DNA of 64,000 bases from Welwitschia mirabilis (GCA_051453625.1 JBOZIK010000001.1:89045585-89109584); one strand, 5' to 3'; numbered from the stretch's first letter, positions 42,374-55,828 are shown. Notes: generated from the sequence alone by a model not told the origin. Translations and numbers: made by a program.

Positions 42374-45043
42374 ATAATATGTAGCACGGATTACACCTCT
42401 GGTTTGTTTCACTTTGTCATCAAAAACTACTGAAAGATTCTAAGGCATTCTATTCTAGAGAGGATCTAAGAACACTGTCAAAGCATCATTGTATAAAACG
42501 AAGTCAATGCCATTATAGCCTTGGGCATCTTATCCTCAATATTATAGGAGTTAAGTTTCTTCAATGCAAAGCAAAGAAAGAGGATCAAGCAATGATTTCT
42601 AGAGAAGGTGTAACTCACCTCTACTTTACTAAAATTAGGGTATTTGTGCTTTCTTGAGTTTTCCTTAGATCTAAAATGAAATGTAGGTTCATGTATGCTA
42701 CACCTTTTTGGAAGAATTCCTTAATACACTTACTCCTTTTTTTTATAATAATTATGAACCTATACAAAGTTTTTGAGCTTCCTCGTTTTCAAACTTGTTA
42801 AACAGTCTTAAAAGATTTATTTTGAATCTAAGTTTAAAGCTATTACTCCAAAGTTTCATTTCAAAAGTTTTGTATTTTATGTCCATTATTGAAACTCATA
42901 TCAACTACACAAAAAGTTATTATTATGTCTTTTTTTTAAGTCCTAAACTTTTGAGCATTGTTTATCTAGAGCCATGGCCTCTTTAACTATCAAACGATGA
43001 TGCTAGCAACTTTACTAATTAGTTTCCTACATAATCTTTTGTAGCTTTTAGTTTAGCTATAAAGAGGTAATGCTAGCATCTTTGTAAGAACATTTCATTT
43101 TAACAAACAATTTTTGCAGCCTTTCTATCACACCTTATATATCCCAACTCTACTTAACAAGAAGTTTGTAAAGTCTTCATAACCTCTTCAGCTTCAAAAC
43201 TATTTTAGCTTTCATTCAAAATAAATTATTTAGTCTATTCTTGCAATTTGTTAATAAGACATTTTTTACCTATCTTATTTTCCCAAATACTACTCTATCT
43301 TCTCAAAATGCTTTCTTTATTGCTTCCAAAACCTATATGATTCCTTTTCCTTTTTTAGCTTTCTAATGATCTAAAACAAATCTCTTCTATAATACTAGTC
43401 CTTTGTACTTCTTGTTTTTAGCCATATCCTTTCCCTTTAGTCTTAGCTCATTGAAACTGCTCCCAAGTTTTACTATAAGTAAGGATAGAGCTAGAGGTAA
43501 GCATTCATCTAAACAACTCAACAAGTTAGTTCATTTCTCAAATGTGTTAGTGTTCACCCTCAATCAAAATCCATGCGTCAATAGTAGTTATTAAGGTACC
43601 TAAAGGTATACAACAAAATACATGATATTCTTAAGATCTTTACTAGTTTCTTAGAGAGTAAAGTACTAGAAGACTACAATAGTGTATCATCTAGATCAAC
43701 GTATATAGAAATGTTGGAAAATGAGAAAGGAGATAATATAAATAAGAAAATTAATAAATATTTTATATCTTCCACCCAAAGAAGCTATAATAATTATTTA
43801 TGGATTATTAATTTATAGTTTAAATTATAAGTAATTTAGTTCTTCTTGAGAAAATAAATAACATTATCAAAAATTGTCACATGGTATAATAACTTATTAA
43901 GAATAATATAATAGAAGTAGAGTATGTTTCATCAACAGACTAAGATCCAAATATTTTAGTAAAGTCACTTAGCAAAGCCATGTTTTAATAGTTCGTTCAA
44001 AGATTAACTACAAGTAAGAATATCAAGTTCTCCTAGGCCAATAAGAAAACATTTACTAAGAGATTAGTGATTTAATAGTTAAGACTACTTGAGCAACATG
44101 GTAGTTTGAGATTGAAGTGTTCTCTTGACTATTTCAATTTTCTCAAAAGATATATTCTTTTAATTGTTATTCTTATTAATATTCTAGCTATGTCATCTTT
44201 TTCCTGTAATCATGTCATTTTAAACGTAAGAAAGGGAGTTAAAATCTTATGGCCTATGGATTATATCTAGTATGGTCATAATAATTATAATAAATATAAA
44301 ATCTCAATCACTTGTAAAGGTGAAATTAATAATATATTAGCTAGGGTAAAAACCTTGATGGAAAAAAAAATCTCACGATTAATGTATTAATATTTATTAC
44401 ACATGAATGAAGTGATTAGTGGTATTATTATTATTTCATATTATTTTTTCCTTTTCTATTTTCTCTTTATTTTAGATTAATAAGTTAACTTAATTTTACC
44501 AATCAAACATCTATGAAATTTAAGTGGCATTACGCATTTGATAAAGCAACTTATGGGGTTTAGATTTTGAAGTTCAACCAAAGATTAAATAATATCTTAC
44601 TTAGAATCTTTTAGTATACTTATAATAAGATCACATGGAAGAGATTAAAAAATCTTAAACTACACATATTAATATATAAATAATTATTAAATTAACTTAA
44701 TAAAAATATTAGGGATAACTATAAATAATGGTAATAAGTATGAAATTAATAAAACTACCTATTTCTTATGAATTGAAGATACTTTACTTTACTCAACATT
44801 GCTTTAACATAATAACAAAATTCCTTTTGTTATTATGTGAAAACTCATTATGATAGGAAAGAACAAAAATAATGAATAGTACATACAAAATGCCCATATT
44901 TATACATGCATTTTATTTAATTATGTTTTACCCATTGAATAAAGTGTTCAAATAGAAAATTTTACTTAAAAAATTATTTACAAAAATAAATAATTCTTCT
45001 ATTAATTATTAAAGTCATAAGAATTCTTAGGTATAATTATTCA
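42374..45043. other. AT-rich tract without recognisable features
   Basis: No domain, repeat pair or RNA gene is visible. Small open frames (42795-42986 and 43403-43594) have no family resemblance. It may include the far part of the gypsy element interrupted by C2, but nothing proves that. Confidence 0.4.
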
Positions 45044-46545
45044 TGTTGAGGATTGTCAAACTCAGAAGGGAGGAGTGAATGAGTTCCACAAATGAAATTT
45101 AATCAACCAACTAATAAAAATCACAAAAAGAAATTTTTTTTTTACATGATTCCCTAATCTAGGTATGTCCACACATAGAGGGACTTTCCTTCACACCTCT
45201 AAATATCCTTAACCTATAAAAATAGTTGTTTTAGAGTGATAATATTCGCAACTATATTAGATGCTTCTCTCAAGGTAGCACTCTCTTCTCCTCAGGGATT
45301 ATAGAAAATTAATGTTCAAAAGTGCTCTCAAGCACTTGTCTGATCTCAAGAAGCACAAATATGTAAGGGTTTCCTTGTACTTTAAAATCCATGAAAAAGA
45401 GACCCTAGAAAGAGAGATAGATAAAATGACTTTGAATTAGAAATAAAATATTATTCCAATAGAGAAATACCAAAACTAAAATGAAATAAGAACAAGCCTA
45501 AAATGATATGCCAAGTGTAGTCACTTAAGTTCTTTGTTGATGTAGTTACCCTTAAGTTCAAATATTACAATTGTAATAGTAGATTAGCATGGAAATAAAA
45601 TATGTCTCTAGTGATAGCTTTCTTTAGTTAAGTTTGAGATATTTTAACCTGTGTAGTTCAAAAAATGATTTTATCAAAAGAAGTTCTTTAAACATTTTTC
45701 TTTATGTTTTTATTCCTTCTAAAGTAGTTTGGTTCATTAACCTAGTGAAATGGCTATTTGAATTAGTTTGAATTCTTTTCAATACTATAAATGGCTATTT
45801 TCCATCATTCAATGGCTATTTTATTTTACATAAATTTTTGATATAGAGGTCTTTAATCTCATAGACATCTTTCAAAAAGATGTCTTTAATTCTGATAGAC
45901 TTCTTTTAGGTAGATCCTTCAACATGACAGATGTCTTTAGTAAACTTACTTAGTTCAATGAGCTCAAACTACTATTTCTATGAACTTACGAAATCAATAA
46001 TTTATTATGCATAACCTTCTTAGATACCCAAAAAATAGATCACTACTACCATCCTACTAATACAGATTGCCTTCTATCACCCGCTTTAGTTTAATAAACA
46101 TATTTTATATCATATATGTCTTTAGTTAGTATCATTAATATAGATGCCTTTCCATTAATAGATGTTTTTATTTTATTTCACATTTATTTTTTATGTAGAC
46201 ATCTTCCATCCTATAGATGTCATTTTTTCTTGTTTTGGTTTAGTTTTAATGTAGACATCTTTCATCTTATAAACATCTTTCTTCTATTTCTAGTTTAGTT
46301 TTAGCATACATGTCTTCCATCCTATAACTGTATTTCTTATAGATGTATTTCATATTATAGATGTCTATAACTTAAACCTATTCAAGCTTCATGAACTTTT
46401 AGTTAAATTATCTATGATCCTGAGTCCTTTGAGGGAACCCTATTAAGTATCATGCTAATTTAAAAGGTATTCTCAATTCATTATTTTCACACCAAATACA
46501 TTTCATTGGACCCCTGAAATCATCAAAACTTGGATTCGATCAATA
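45044..46545 (-). mobile_element. candidate SIRE-like LTR, minus strand
   Basis: On the minus strand a purine tract, aaaaaatggggagat, is followed by tattgatcgaatccaag and ttttgatgatttcaggg, the style of a SIRE-type LTR start (TG changed to TA). The far end, ctgagtttgacaatcctcaa ending CA at 45044-45045, looks like an LTR end. It lies 2.9 kb after the RNase H of element E, where a SIRE 3' LTR is expected. It does not match the LTR next to the E primer site (59747-60940) except in the first 30-40 bases, so ends and ownership are uncertain. Confidence 0.45.
45840..46400. repeat. irregular GACATC/GATGTC array in the candidate LTR
   Basis: Words such as agacatctt, agatgtctt and catcctatagatgtc recur about 15 times, in both orientations, spaced 15-60 bp. 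Pairs form hairpin-like units, e.g. gacatcttccatcctatagatgtc. A second array of the same words occurs at 48930-49230. Confidence 0.6.
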
Positions 46546-46546
46546 A

Positions 46547-46560
46547 TCTCCCCATTTTTT
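46547..46560 (-). promoter_or_regulatory. candidate polypurine tract of element E
   Basis: Minus-strand aaaaaatggggaga directly before the LTR-like start. The pattern A-run plus GGGGAGA is common at this place in plant copia elements. Confidence 0.5.
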
Positions 46561-49430
46561 ATGATTTTTAAGACTTGAAAAATACCATTAGTATGAGCTC
46601 TAACAATTATAGTTATGATATCACAAGGATAAGTATATATCAAACTTGTATACTACCTACCATAGAAATATAATAAAGTTTATTCAAAACATAAGTGCAT
46701 CAAAAATTTCAATGATTAAAAACATGGTAAACCATCATACAAACATGCAATATTTAATAACCATTGTTAGTGTTAATACTAATTCATCATAGTCATGAAA
46801 AATGTGTAATCTAATAAATATACTCAAGTAAAATATGAGAAAATAGTAATAACAATAAAAAAATAAGAAATATGCACCAAAAAAACTCATAAATTAGCAT
46901 CAAGCATGATTTTACTCATAAGAAAGTCCAACCAACATCTCATCTCTACCTACCTCCAAACTCATACAAATGTCCAGATAGATTTGTCATATTCTTCCCC
47001 TTTTAAAACTAAGTAAAAAGCCTAATTATTAAGAGTAAAGTTATTGGCATAGAGGTATCCATCCCTACATCATTACTACCATCATCACTATCATGAATAG
47101 TGGAATTCTAAATGGTATAAAAGGATGATGATGTAGGTGGAGGTGTGTGTAATTTTCTCAATAGCCTTTATGATGACTCTCCATGATACTATGAGGTATC
47201 TCTTCTCATACAAATATACTTTTAAGGGGTAATGGAGGTATTGAAGGTACTGGCTATATCCATAGTAGCAAAACCAAATCTAAAAGATGGAGTAATACTA
47301 AGTGACAAAGCATGGATGGGAGGTTGTAGTGATGGTAAAGATGGGAAACAAGGTGGTGAGGGAATAGACAATTGTAATGGAGCTAGTAGTGATGAAGAAG
47401 GCTATGTAGGATGCAAATAGGAAGGTTATATTTCAGTCTATAAAAGATAAGTGACTCATCATCCAAATCATCTAACTCATAATAATGCNNNNNNNNNNNN
47501 NNNNNNNNNNNNNNNNNNNNNNNNNNNNNNNNNNNNNNNNNNNNNNNNNNNNNNNNNNNNNNNNNNNNNNNNNNNNNNNNNNNNNTATAACTAGTACCTC
47601 AAGATCCTAAAGTCTCCTTTGTCTCTAATACCTCCTCTGAATCTAATCATGAGGGATTCCCGATGGTCTCCCAACTATTAGCTAGTGCTTTCCTCTTATT
47701 GGTTATGTCTCTATGTTTTTTCAATCATAACAGACTCCCATCAACCTTCCTAACCATCTTCACAATGGTACAAAGACCGTTATTTGCTAAGAAAAAATTG
47801 TATAACTTAATAGATTTAGATCTATTGAGTTGTTTCTTTGAAGATCTTCTATTTGTACACCCACTCCCTCTAACTCTCCTTAGCTGAATTGAAGCACAAC
47901 TCTTTTCACTAAACTTTGAGAGTAGCTTATTTAGCCATATTAGATTTACATTAGATACTATAATGCTAACATTACTAATGATAAGGATAATCAAACATGG
48001 ATGACCCAAAATTTATCCTTTGTAAAGTAATATTATAATGTCCAAGCACAATAGAAATCCAAAGTCAATATTAAACACTTTGAGGAAGTAATATATAACA
48101 AATGTTTACATAGGATTACAATATCTACAGCTACCTACTTTAATCAAAATATTATAAAATAAAATCAAGCTCAAAATAAAGGCATCAGAAACCATATCTT
48201 TCCACTTAACATTTTCATGAAAATCCCTTTTTAAATTGCTATAAATAATAGTGGTTAAGCTACATCATGCATAAACAATTGAGGGAGATCAGATTAATCT
48301 ATATCAAGTAGAATATTAATGATAATAGAATATAAACATAAAGAAGGACAAAAATAAAGAAGTACCTTTGATTTATATCTGAAAGTTTCTTGTAAAGTTA
48401 TCAATTTCATCAATGTTCATATAAAACTCATGCAACACTATATTGAAATTTTAAACTATTATTTTCTATTCAAGATGAGATTTATATGCTAGAATCTAGT
48501 CCTTTTTTATGCTTATAAAAACTCTTTTTTTGTTTTTGCAATAATAGAATTTTTTATCCATGAGTTAAACCTTTCTTCACTAATTAGTGATAGAAATGAG
48601 AATCATACTGAGGTACCTATTATTGTTGGACAATATCCTTATCTTTGATAGAGGTAGAGGGATTTCTTCTCACAATTATGAACAATATAATAGAAAGAAA
48701 CTAAAAAAAAAAAAGAAAAATAATATAAAAACCAAAAAATATCCACCTTTGCGAGATGTTTGCCTATTCTTGCTTACTATGAAAACTTATATCAAAACAA
48801 AGATGTTTAAAAAATAACTCTTAAAAACATTGATAAGAACAACTACTAAATGAAGAAGTAAAAATAAGAGTTGGTAATCCCTTTCTTTCTTAAAGAGAGC
48901 CTAAAACCATAGTTTTAATATGTATTTTTATTTTTAAAATCACAATGCCAAAGATATCTACACCTTGAAAGATTTCTAAAATAAAATAATAGATTTCTAT
49001 CAGTTAGAAATATTTTTACTTATCTAAAAAATGTCTATCTTGCTTTACTAACTACTAACATTTAAAGACACCTATAACATGAAATACATCTTTACTATAA
49101 ACATATATAGATTAAAAGACATCTTTACAATACACATCTGTAGATTGTAGAATGTCTTTATCATAGATAATTATAGATATAAAAGACATCTAATTTGTAT
49201 TTCTAAAGACTTATGTATCTTCTACAACTAATGTCATTGTTAGAAAATTTTAACTTAAAAAGATAAGATTAAAAAACATATACGCTAATCCTATAAATAA
49301 TAAAACTTTATTCAAAATCAAAATGATAATACAAGATAAACTTCAAGTACCTACTACCATTATCTCAACTTATAAAAAATAACATAAGTAATATGTTGAG
49401 TTAATATTAAAAATAATTAATTAACAACTT
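46561..49430 (-). other. post-RNase-H tract of element E
   Basis: SIRE-type elements carry a long region, often with an env-like or unknown ORF, between RNase H and the 3' LTR; the length here (2.9 kb) fits. On the minus strand 48009-47725 is open for 94 codons with a basic, Ser/Arg-rich middle (LRRVRGSGCTNRRSSKKQLN), but I cannot place it in a family. A 97-N gap lies at 47489-47585, and a second GACATC/AAGACATC array occupies 48930-49230. Confidence 0.4.
48930..49230. repeat. second GACATC-type array
   Basis: Words like aaagacatctttac, aaatacatctttac and gaatgtctttatca recur about ten times, spaced 20-60 bp. Its bulk orientation is opposite to the array at 45840-46400. Confidence 0.55.
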
Positions 49431-49439
49431 ACTTGACTA

Positions 49440-50100
49440 GGCAAGACCTAACCCCCATATTCTAGCATAGCTTGAAGAGCCTTTCTTCCCTCAATGTCTT
49501 AGTAAATACATTAGTTGGTTGATTCTCCATCTTTACATATTCTAATGCAGTATTCCTATTTTATACATGTTTTTAAAGGAATTTATATCTAATTTCAATA
49601 TTCTTTATTCTAGAATGCTAAATGGAATTCTTTGATATGTTGATTGCACTCTTGTTATCAATATAGATTCGAATGATTTTCATTTTAATTTTAAAATCAT
49701 TTTAGGTTTTCTTTATCCGGAGAACTTATGTGTAATAAATTCTAACAACAATGTACTTATCTTTAACAGTTGAGAGAGTGAATGAATTATGCTTTTTGCT
49801 ACTCCATGAAATCAAATATTTTCCCAATAGGTGGTAACCTTTACTTATGATTCTTTTATAATCCTTGCAATCTACCCAATCTATACCACAATATGCAACA
49901 AGATCAAGGTAAAGGTCTTTTGAGTATCAAAGGCCCCAATTAATAGTACCATTCAAATAATAAAATAATCTTTTAATAATAGTAATATGTGACTTTCTAA
50001 GGTCACTTTTATAATGAGAAAAAAATACCTACACTCAACAAAATATCTGGTTTACTAATATTAAGATAAAGAAGATTACCAATCATACCTCAATATAGCT
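49440..50100 (-). pseudogene. SIRE-like RNase H remnant, element E
   Basis: Minus-strand reading from 50090: SKPDILLS-like lead, KSHITIIKRLFYYLNGTINW, DLVAYCGIDWVDCKDYKRII, GKYLISWSSKKHNSFTLSTV, then IYIDNKSAINISKNSI and ALEYVKMENQPTNVFTKTLR. This is the copia RNase H with the CD-x-DWAGC-x-D pattern altered to CGIDWVDCKD and the ending QLADIFTK changed to QPTNVFTK. Stops are present. The element would have been copied in the cytoplasm; this copy cannot. Confidence 0.85.
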
Positions 50101-50693
50101 TTTAATTGAAATTCTTATCATGCTTATCCTTGTCCAATTTTATGCCTTATTTATAGGTGTATCTTTTACCTTATAATCCTCTAACCTATATTTGAATAAT
50201 AAATTCTTAATATATTAGTTTTAAAAATGAATGTATTTTGTTTATATTACACAACTTGTAGATCCAATAAGTTACTTATTTTTTCCATAAGGCTTATTTC
50301 AAATTCATCCTGCATAATTCTGATAAACTTCTTACATAATACTTCATTAGTAGCACTAAATATAATGTCATATACATAAATTTGCATTATAGTAAAGTTT
50401 TTACCATCCATTTTTATAAACAAGATGGCATTAAATGTACATCTTTTGAATTTATTCTCTATTAGGTGATCTAAAAGCCTTTCACACCAAGTTATAAGAG
50501 CTTATTTAAGTTTATAAAAAGCCCTTTTTAGTTTATAAACATGATTTTAGTTATGGGAATTAATAAAACCTTTAAGTTATTCAACATATATGTCTTATTT
50601 TAATACTACATACAAGAATGTTCTTAACATCCATCTAGAAGAGCTTGAATGCCTTTGATATATGGAAAATCTAGAATAATTCTAATTGATTCC
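50101..50693 (-). pseudogene. SIRE-like reverse transcriptase, C-terminal half, element E (YVYD)
   Basis: Minus-strand reading: HVYKLKRAFYKLK-stop-ALITWCERLLDHLIEN, then FKRCTFNAILFIKMDGKNFT and IMQIYVYDIIFSATNEVLCK, ending KFIRIMQDEFEISLMEKISN. The catalytic YVDD reads YVYD (plus-strand 50367-50378), so one metal-binding aspartate is lost. Upstream RT text (QALLDG..) stops at 50693, where element D begins; the first part of RT is not found on the other side of D. Confidence 0.85.
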
Positions 50694-52013
50694 TATTAAC
50701 ATGTAAAAATTTGCCCATATATCAAGTGTTTTAGACCAACTTATTGTAAATGAAGACATTAATTTAATTTTTAATCATAAAAGATGTCTTCTATTATTTT
50801 TAAAATAAAATTTAATATTATGCTTTTCTCTATGATAATTGTAGATCTTTAGTCACGTTTTGGAACACATGGTAGAAGATGGATACAATTGCATAAAATA
50901 AATAGTAGAAATAAAGATATGAGGTGATAACATGTAGCAATAGCATTTGAAGACATATGGTAGAGGCATGTGGAGGTGATAATAAAGACATATGGTGATA
51001 GAAATAATTAGGAGAGGCATCCAACTCTAAAGACCACATGTTGAACTCCTCATGACGAAGATTTCACCTAGTGCTATATGATGATCTTCACCAAATTCTA
51101 TGAGACAACCTCCACCAAATTTTAAATAATGAAGATTCTATATAATGCTAAGGATAGCACCACATGCTATAAGATATAATTTTATCTATACAATGCTAAA
51201 TGACAAATATTTTGCCTAATGTTATAAGCCAAATGCTCTCAATGATATTAATCCTACCCTCATTTATAAAAGGATCTTAATCTCTCATTTGTAATTATCC
51301 TTGATTTGGGTAAGGCACATGATCTTTAGAGTATCAAAGTGTAATGTCCTTTTGAGTACTTTCTTGAGGAGTGAGATTGTTTCAAGTAGCTTAAGGAGTC
51401 CTTCCTATACCTTCATCTTTGATGTAATGTATGTATTTCTAATTCAATAATTCAAAGTTATTTCCTTTTTATTGTTAGTTTCAAATTAAATATTTTACTA
51501 GGAATAATTAAGAGATAATATAACTATTAAATTTACTTTGATCAGTTGAGTGAATTTATTTTATTAGTTAATTTATACTCTTAATAGTTTTATGATCTTA
51601 CACACAGTTAGTTCATACTTTGCATTTTTACTCTATGGCTGTAAGGGATCATTGACAATTGAGTTTATCAACATAAAAATGGTAAATGAAATTATGTCAC
51701 CATGATTCAATCCTTTACACTTGATGGTTTGAGTTTTTATTTTAGGATAGTATTGTGTATGATCAAATAATGACTTGCATGAGAATAAATCAAATGACTT
51801 AAAAATTTCTTGCTTTCTACTTTACCAATAAACTTTTAAACAAAATCTTAACTTCCTCTTCTTTTACTTTTCTTCTTTTTTGTTCTTTTGTAACTTGTAA
51901 ATTAGCAATAGCTAGTGCAATTTCTATTTACTCAACACCAATTATCCTTGTGAAAGAATGATAAATGAGTTTTTAACTTAGTTTAAATCTAGATATTATT
52001 AAGTAATGAATAG
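50694..52013 (+). mobile_element. left LTR of element D
   Basis: It starts tattaacatgtaaaaattt. Homology to the right copy runs to about 51353 (ccttttgagt). From there to the primer site at 52019 there is no partner in the right copy, so the LTR end is placed by the primer site and is uncertain. TATA box tataaaag at 51265-51272. Confidence 0.6.
51060..51240 (+). repeat. degenerate minisatellite in the LTR of D
   Basis: Units such as ccaaattctatgagacaacctcca and ctaatgctataag recur every 25-35 bp. The right LTR shows the same at about 56190-56395 (e.g. aaatgctataagataaaatc), with clearer units. Confidence 0.6.
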
Positions 52014-52018
52014 ATTTT

Positions 52019-52044
52019 AGCATCATTGTTGGGGAGAATGGCAT
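52019..52044 (+). promoter_or_regulatory. degenerate Athila/Tat-type primer binding site of D
   Basis: agcatcattgttggggagaa followed by tggcat resembles the well-known plant gypsy site tggcgccgttgccgggga, decayed mainly by C-to-T and G-to-A changes. It supports gypsy membership and plus orientation. Confidence 0.55.
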
Positions 52045-54523
52045 CATAGCTACTCAAAATGAGCAAACTTTTCTTTCTTATAAGTTTTTAGTTAGATTTT
52101 ATTTTTCTAGTGATGGGTACTGGTTTCTTCTAGTGATACTTGAACTAGTTCTTTTTCTCTTTCTTTCTTTCTTTTTTTTTTGTTGCCCTATTGTTGACAC
52201 TAGTTAATTGTAGTAATACCCAAATTGGTTCAATTTTAAATTTTCTTTTATTTTTTATCTAACTCGTTTTTGTGTGTAGGACTAATAGTTTGTTTTTAGG
52301 ATGTCTTAAGGAGAAAACTTAAAATTTTAACTTATGTTATATGCTTTTAGTTTTTTATATATTTTTTATTTTGGTTTCTGTGTGAGCCTACTAATAAAAA
52401 TGTTAAAAACTTAAAAATATTTAATAAAATTTTTATTAAGAGTAAATTGATTTGTGTTGTTAATTTTCTTTTTCTTTTTCTTTTTTTTTTTGTGACCCTA
52501 TAATGTTATTCAATGCATGAGATATTTGCAAGATTCTATGTTTTTGCTGTAACTAAAATTCTCATTCTAAATGGTGCTATTACCCTGACTCACTAACATT
52601 ACTAGCTATTTTGCATAGAAACCTCTCATTCTTCATAGAAGTCTTTTTCCTAACTTAGTAAAACTATTTGAATATCAAGCCCCTTTGAAAAACCAAAAAT
52701 TAATAAAAACATGAATTTTTTCATAAATTTCATAGTTTGTTTCTTAAAAATTTTATTATGAGCTAGGTATAAAATTCATTAGAAATTCCTTCAGAACCCC
52801 ACTTTACCCATGTAAACTATGATAATCCTTACAATACTTCAAATTGAATTTAACTTAAAATTGTAGGTGCTTACATTTAACCTCAGAAAACTTTAAGGAA
52901 CTTCATCTAATCTAAAAGCCACTTTTCTTACCCTTTTCCATCCCCTCCTTATTCATTTGACTAATAACCACCACATATGAATCAAACTTCCTATCTTATA
53001 ATACCTTACTTTCAATAAGAATTTGATTTCACACCTTTCATTACACTTCATGACTCTTATCTTTTATCATTTCGTCCCTACAATCCATTGTCCTTTATTG
53101 ATTAATAACCTTGATTCACCTCATTTCAAGAGAGAGTAAAAACTTTTATAGATACTTAAAACCAAATCAATCAAGAACATGAAAGAATTTTTAAACAACA
53201 CTCATCTTCCCTAAGTAAGCTTGAGCATAATTTTTAAATATAGATTTCAAACCTCTAATAAATCACTTAAACTAATGCTTAAATCATGGAAATCCTTAAG
53301 CAAAAAGAAGAAGACCTTCCTTCAATCTATAGATCTAAAAGCCTTGAAACTTTTGAAAGGATTAAGTGTTGTAAAACCAATAAACTCAAATCACATCCAA
53401 TGAGGAAGAAACAATGATTTTGAGTTTAGAAATGCATTAGTTAATGATCAATTATTTACAAGAAGTTTATACTCTAGAACAAGGTTAAACATGTTAGAGG
53501 ATGAATCAAAAAATGGACAACCATGTGAGGAAGGCTATATCTTAGAGAGTTCTACAATAAAGAATGAGTTATTAAGTGATACCAATAAAAAGAAAAATGA
53601 CTTACAACCATTCTCACTTAAGCAATTACATGAGTAAAAACCTCATAGTAATTTTAATAAGAAAGAAAACATTAGTTAAGAACTAATTATTAATCCATCC
53701 CATGAGAACTCTTTTCAACAACTCAATGAACCACCCATTATGCCTTTACCTTTTACTAACCAAAACCCAAACCTTAATAAAATACATAAAAATTCTATAG
53801 AATTGGAACCAACTTTCAAATATTTTGATTCCTTTGATGAAGTAATTTCCAATTCATTTTCATCTTCTTTCCAAAATGAGTTCTTGCAAGAGTTGTTGAA
53901 TAAGCATAAATAAGCTAAGGAATGAACTACTACTAATCTTAAATGCATAAAATTTTTTTCTTGTACTAATGTCCTTTTGTATTTCATAACCTATTACATA
54001 AAAATTTATTTGGATTCACTCCTATTTCAAAATGTTTCACAAAGTTTTGAATCATCTGATAGTCATTTCCATACTCTTAAGCCTCGATGCACATATCACT
54101 TTAGATAATTTTTATCTTTTAGTTTAGATTTTTCTTGTAGGGTATTTTTTTTTTTAGGTTTGATTTATTTTGAAAAAAAATAAAAGACTTGAAAACATAT
54201 GTACTTGATGGTCTCTCTTGCCTAAAACCTCATAGGTACTTCCATCTATACAATCATTGCTTTAAATGCTTTCACTTAGGAATCTCTAAATTTTAGCCAT
54301 TTAAGCCTTTCCATTTGTTCCTTTCATTTCCTAATAGATTCACTAAACCTATAAACCATCTATTCTAACCATTAATATATGAATTTCTAAGAGTTAATAA
54401 TCTAAGTTAATGACCCTTAATCAAAAATCAATAATAAGTGATCTTGTTATCACCTGAGTAATGGTTAAGATTGAGTTTATTTATGGGTTTTGAAGGAAAA
54501 GTACACTTATTTTGAGTTTTTTA
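52045..54523 (+). other. internal region of element D, no recognisable genes
   Basis: From about 53150 to 53960 the plus strand has long stop-poor pieces in one frame region: NEPPIMPLPFTNQNPNLNKI, TFKYFDSFDEVISNSFSSSF, QNEFLQELLNKHK. They may be a relic of a gag-like or element-specific ORF, but I do not recognise a family. Pyrimidine runs occur at 52161-52182 and 52468-52492. Confidence 0.4.
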
Positions 54524-54832
54524 GTTAAAATCATGTTCACTTAAAAGTTTCTAATTTTAGAAACACTTTGTTGAAAATGTGGAATTTACCTTCCTTTGTA
54601 TTCCTTAAGTCTAAAAGCCTTTAATGGGGATAAAATTTGTCTTAATTAGGCTAATGGGCTAATGAATCCTCTACATGTTAGTTAAAATCATGTACACTTA
54701 AAATTCTTTAATTTTAGAAACACTTGATTGAAAATGTGGAATTTACCTTCCTTTGTATTCCTGAAGTCTAAAAGCCTTTAATGGGGATAAAATTTGTCTT
54801 AATTAATCTAATGAGTTAATGAATCCTCAAAT
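54524..54832 (+). repeat. 2 x 157-bp tandem repeat in element D
   Basis: gttaaaatcatgt starts at 54524 and 54681. Both units run through gaaaatgtggaatttacctt and aatggggataaaatttgtct, with only a handful of differences, so the duplication is younger than most of the decay around it. Confidence 0.85.
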
Positions 54833-55828
54833 GTACATAAAAAATGATTATGGAAAGATGAAAAAAAGAAAAATAATATATCCATTCTCTAAATGAGCAT
54901 AACATTCACCACTTAATTAGGTTTAATTAACTACACAGGGGCCATGAATGTTCATTGACAATGCAACTCTAATGATCTAATTGTGACACCAACTACATTT
55001 GGGCTATAAATGCTCACTAGCAATGTAGCACTAATTTTTGCATAAAACAACATTATTAACTTTGTTGGTAGAAAATGTCATAAGATTTAATTTTTAATGT
55101 GATTCAAAGGCTTAAAAATAATGACATATGCAAAGGTAGAAATAGAAAATAAAGGAATAAAAAAGATGGAAATTGGAGGCTTTATGTTAGTCATTGTTTT
55201 TTAACTTTCATACTTAGGGTTTGCTATTATTTCTTAAATTCCTATAAATCAATTGATTAAAACTACACTTATTTGATATTGAGGTTCATTAAGAAAATAA
55301 AATTATAATAAAGGCCATTAACTTAGGTAGGTTCAATCATTTATTCTTTGGTTAATTATTAAGTCCATTATTACATTTTCATTATCCATCTCCATGATCC
55401 ATTCCACCTCATCTACATCTTATAAAAATAAAACTTTAAGGTTTAGCTTTTAATTTATAATTTTTAGGAAGAAATAAAATAGTCACTTTACATTAGTTAG
55501 TTTTTTTCCTTTCATAGCTTAAGTACATTTCTTTACATCACTTTCAATAAAAAGGACAAAAAAATCTTTGTTATGCAATGTTTGCAAATGATTTAAACCC
55601 TTTTTATCATAAACATAAAGGACATGGTTAAGTTTTAATTAGGGATATGACCTTTTTTTAACCAAAATTTTTATTTTAATGCCTTAATTTCTTAAAATTG
55701 GTTATAAAATTTTTCAAATTTGTATCATTTTCACACTTGAGAACTTTTCCTTTGATAATTATTACATGATTAAACATTTGGTTATCAACTTTTTGCTAAG
55801 GATCTAGTAAAACTCTAGTTAGGGGATC
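54833..55828 (+). other. 3' noncoding part of element D
   Basis: At 54946-55040 two related units (ggggccatgaatgttcattg and gggctataaatgctcactag) resemble the pair at 24265-24365 in the 3' region of element A. A short purine run aggggatc ends at 55828, directly before the right LTR, and may be the polypurine tract. Confidence 0.5.

Noticed and set aside
46116-46298. 60-codon frame in the GACATC array
   Set aside because: Translation of a short-word array; no protein features.
47232-47420. Gly/Asp-rich 62-codon plus frame
   Set aside because: It lies antisense in the post-RNase-H tract of E and matches no family.
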